Assembly: GCA_028821035.1 (NCBI GenBank)
Contig: JAPPHP010000257.1
Span: 1 to 5,916, forward strand
From: Gammaproteobacteria bacterium
Lineage (GTDB): Bacteria; Pseudomonadota; Gammaproteobacteria; Pseudomonadales; Azotimanducaceae
Length of the DNA: 5,916 nt
Reading direction: 5' to 3'
A program made the position numbers and the translations under genes. The notes beneath the pieces were generated by a model. It did no database searches. It had not been told where the DNA came from and was given only the letters and a program-made list of their open reading frames with translations. Positions 5,814 to 5,916 of the stretch are shown here, one piece after another. The number at the start of each line of letters is the position of its first letter. Position 1 is the first letter of the stretch.

Positions 5814-5916
5814 ATGCCATCCAAGGAGCCGCAAGGCGTATGTCTCGTCACGGGGGTCGGACCGGGGACCGGCGCCGCCATCACGCGCCGCTTCGCCGCC
5901 GGGGGGTATCGCGTCG
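5814..5916 (+). CDS. SDR family oxidoreductase, N-terminal fragment
   Basis: Only the first 34 codons are in the window. They encode a Rossmann beta-alpha unit: the strand VCLV, the glycine motif TGVGPGTG (14-21), then the helix AAITRRFAAGGYRV (22-34). This is the cofactor-binding start of a short-chain dehydrogenase/reductase. The ATG at 5814 is supported by GGAGGA (5801-5806) seven bases upstream. The frame is also open back to an ATG at 5709, which would add 35 residues without family resemblance and has no ribosome binding site. Cofactor preference and substrate cannot be judged, because the acidic or basic residue after the second strand is missing. The preceding 114-base gap shows no clear promoter or terminator. 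Confidence 0.85.
   Translation, partial: MPSKEPQGVCLVTGVGPGTGAAITRRFAAGGYRV

Overview
The window is GC-rich bacterial DNA with short intergenic gaps, purine-rich ribosome binding sites and strongly G/C-biased third codon positions. The gene types fit a GC-rich member of the Pseudomonadota (proteobacteria): a YejA-like peptide-binding protein, an AraC/XylS regulator, and several SDR and crotonase enzymes. This assignment is inference; there is no rRNA or other marker gene.

Left part, minus strand (1-1098). The 5' end of a YejA-type periplasmic peptide-binding protein runs off the left edge. Upstream of it is a 329-base stretch (324-652) with no confident gene, two hairpin-forming inverted repeats and one doubtful small ORF. 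Next is a VOC/glyoxalase-fold (PhnB-like) gene whose reading frame is broken by two single-base insertions.

Centre, minus strand (1181-3653). Three genes lie close together and are read SDR -> crotonase -> AraC regulator, with gaps of 24 and 10 bases. They look like one operon: an NAD(P)-dependent alcohol/ketone oxidoreductase, an enoyl-CoA hydratase/isomerase-family protein lacking both canonical catalytic glutamates, and a DNA-binding regulator. This suggests a small acyl-CoA or hydroxy-acid catabolic unit with its own regulator, but no substrate can be read from the sequence. The broken VOC gene follows in the same direction, 82 bases beyond the AraC stop.

Right part, plus strand (3745-5916). 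A divergent 91-base spacer (3654-3744) carries promoter-like elements for both directions. To the right, a rhomboid serine protease and an M50 site-2 metalloprotease overlap by ATGA, so two intramembrane proteases of unrelated mechanism appear to be translationally coupled. A 205-residue soluble protein of unknown function follows after 129 bases. The N-terminal Rossmann motif of a second SDR then runs off the right edge.

The points most worth following up are the coupled rhomboid/site-2 protease pair, the apparently leaderless rhomboid start, the atypical crotonase, the unknown 205-residue protein, and the cluster of apparent indels between about 500 and 860. That cluster could mean gene decay or local sequence error.
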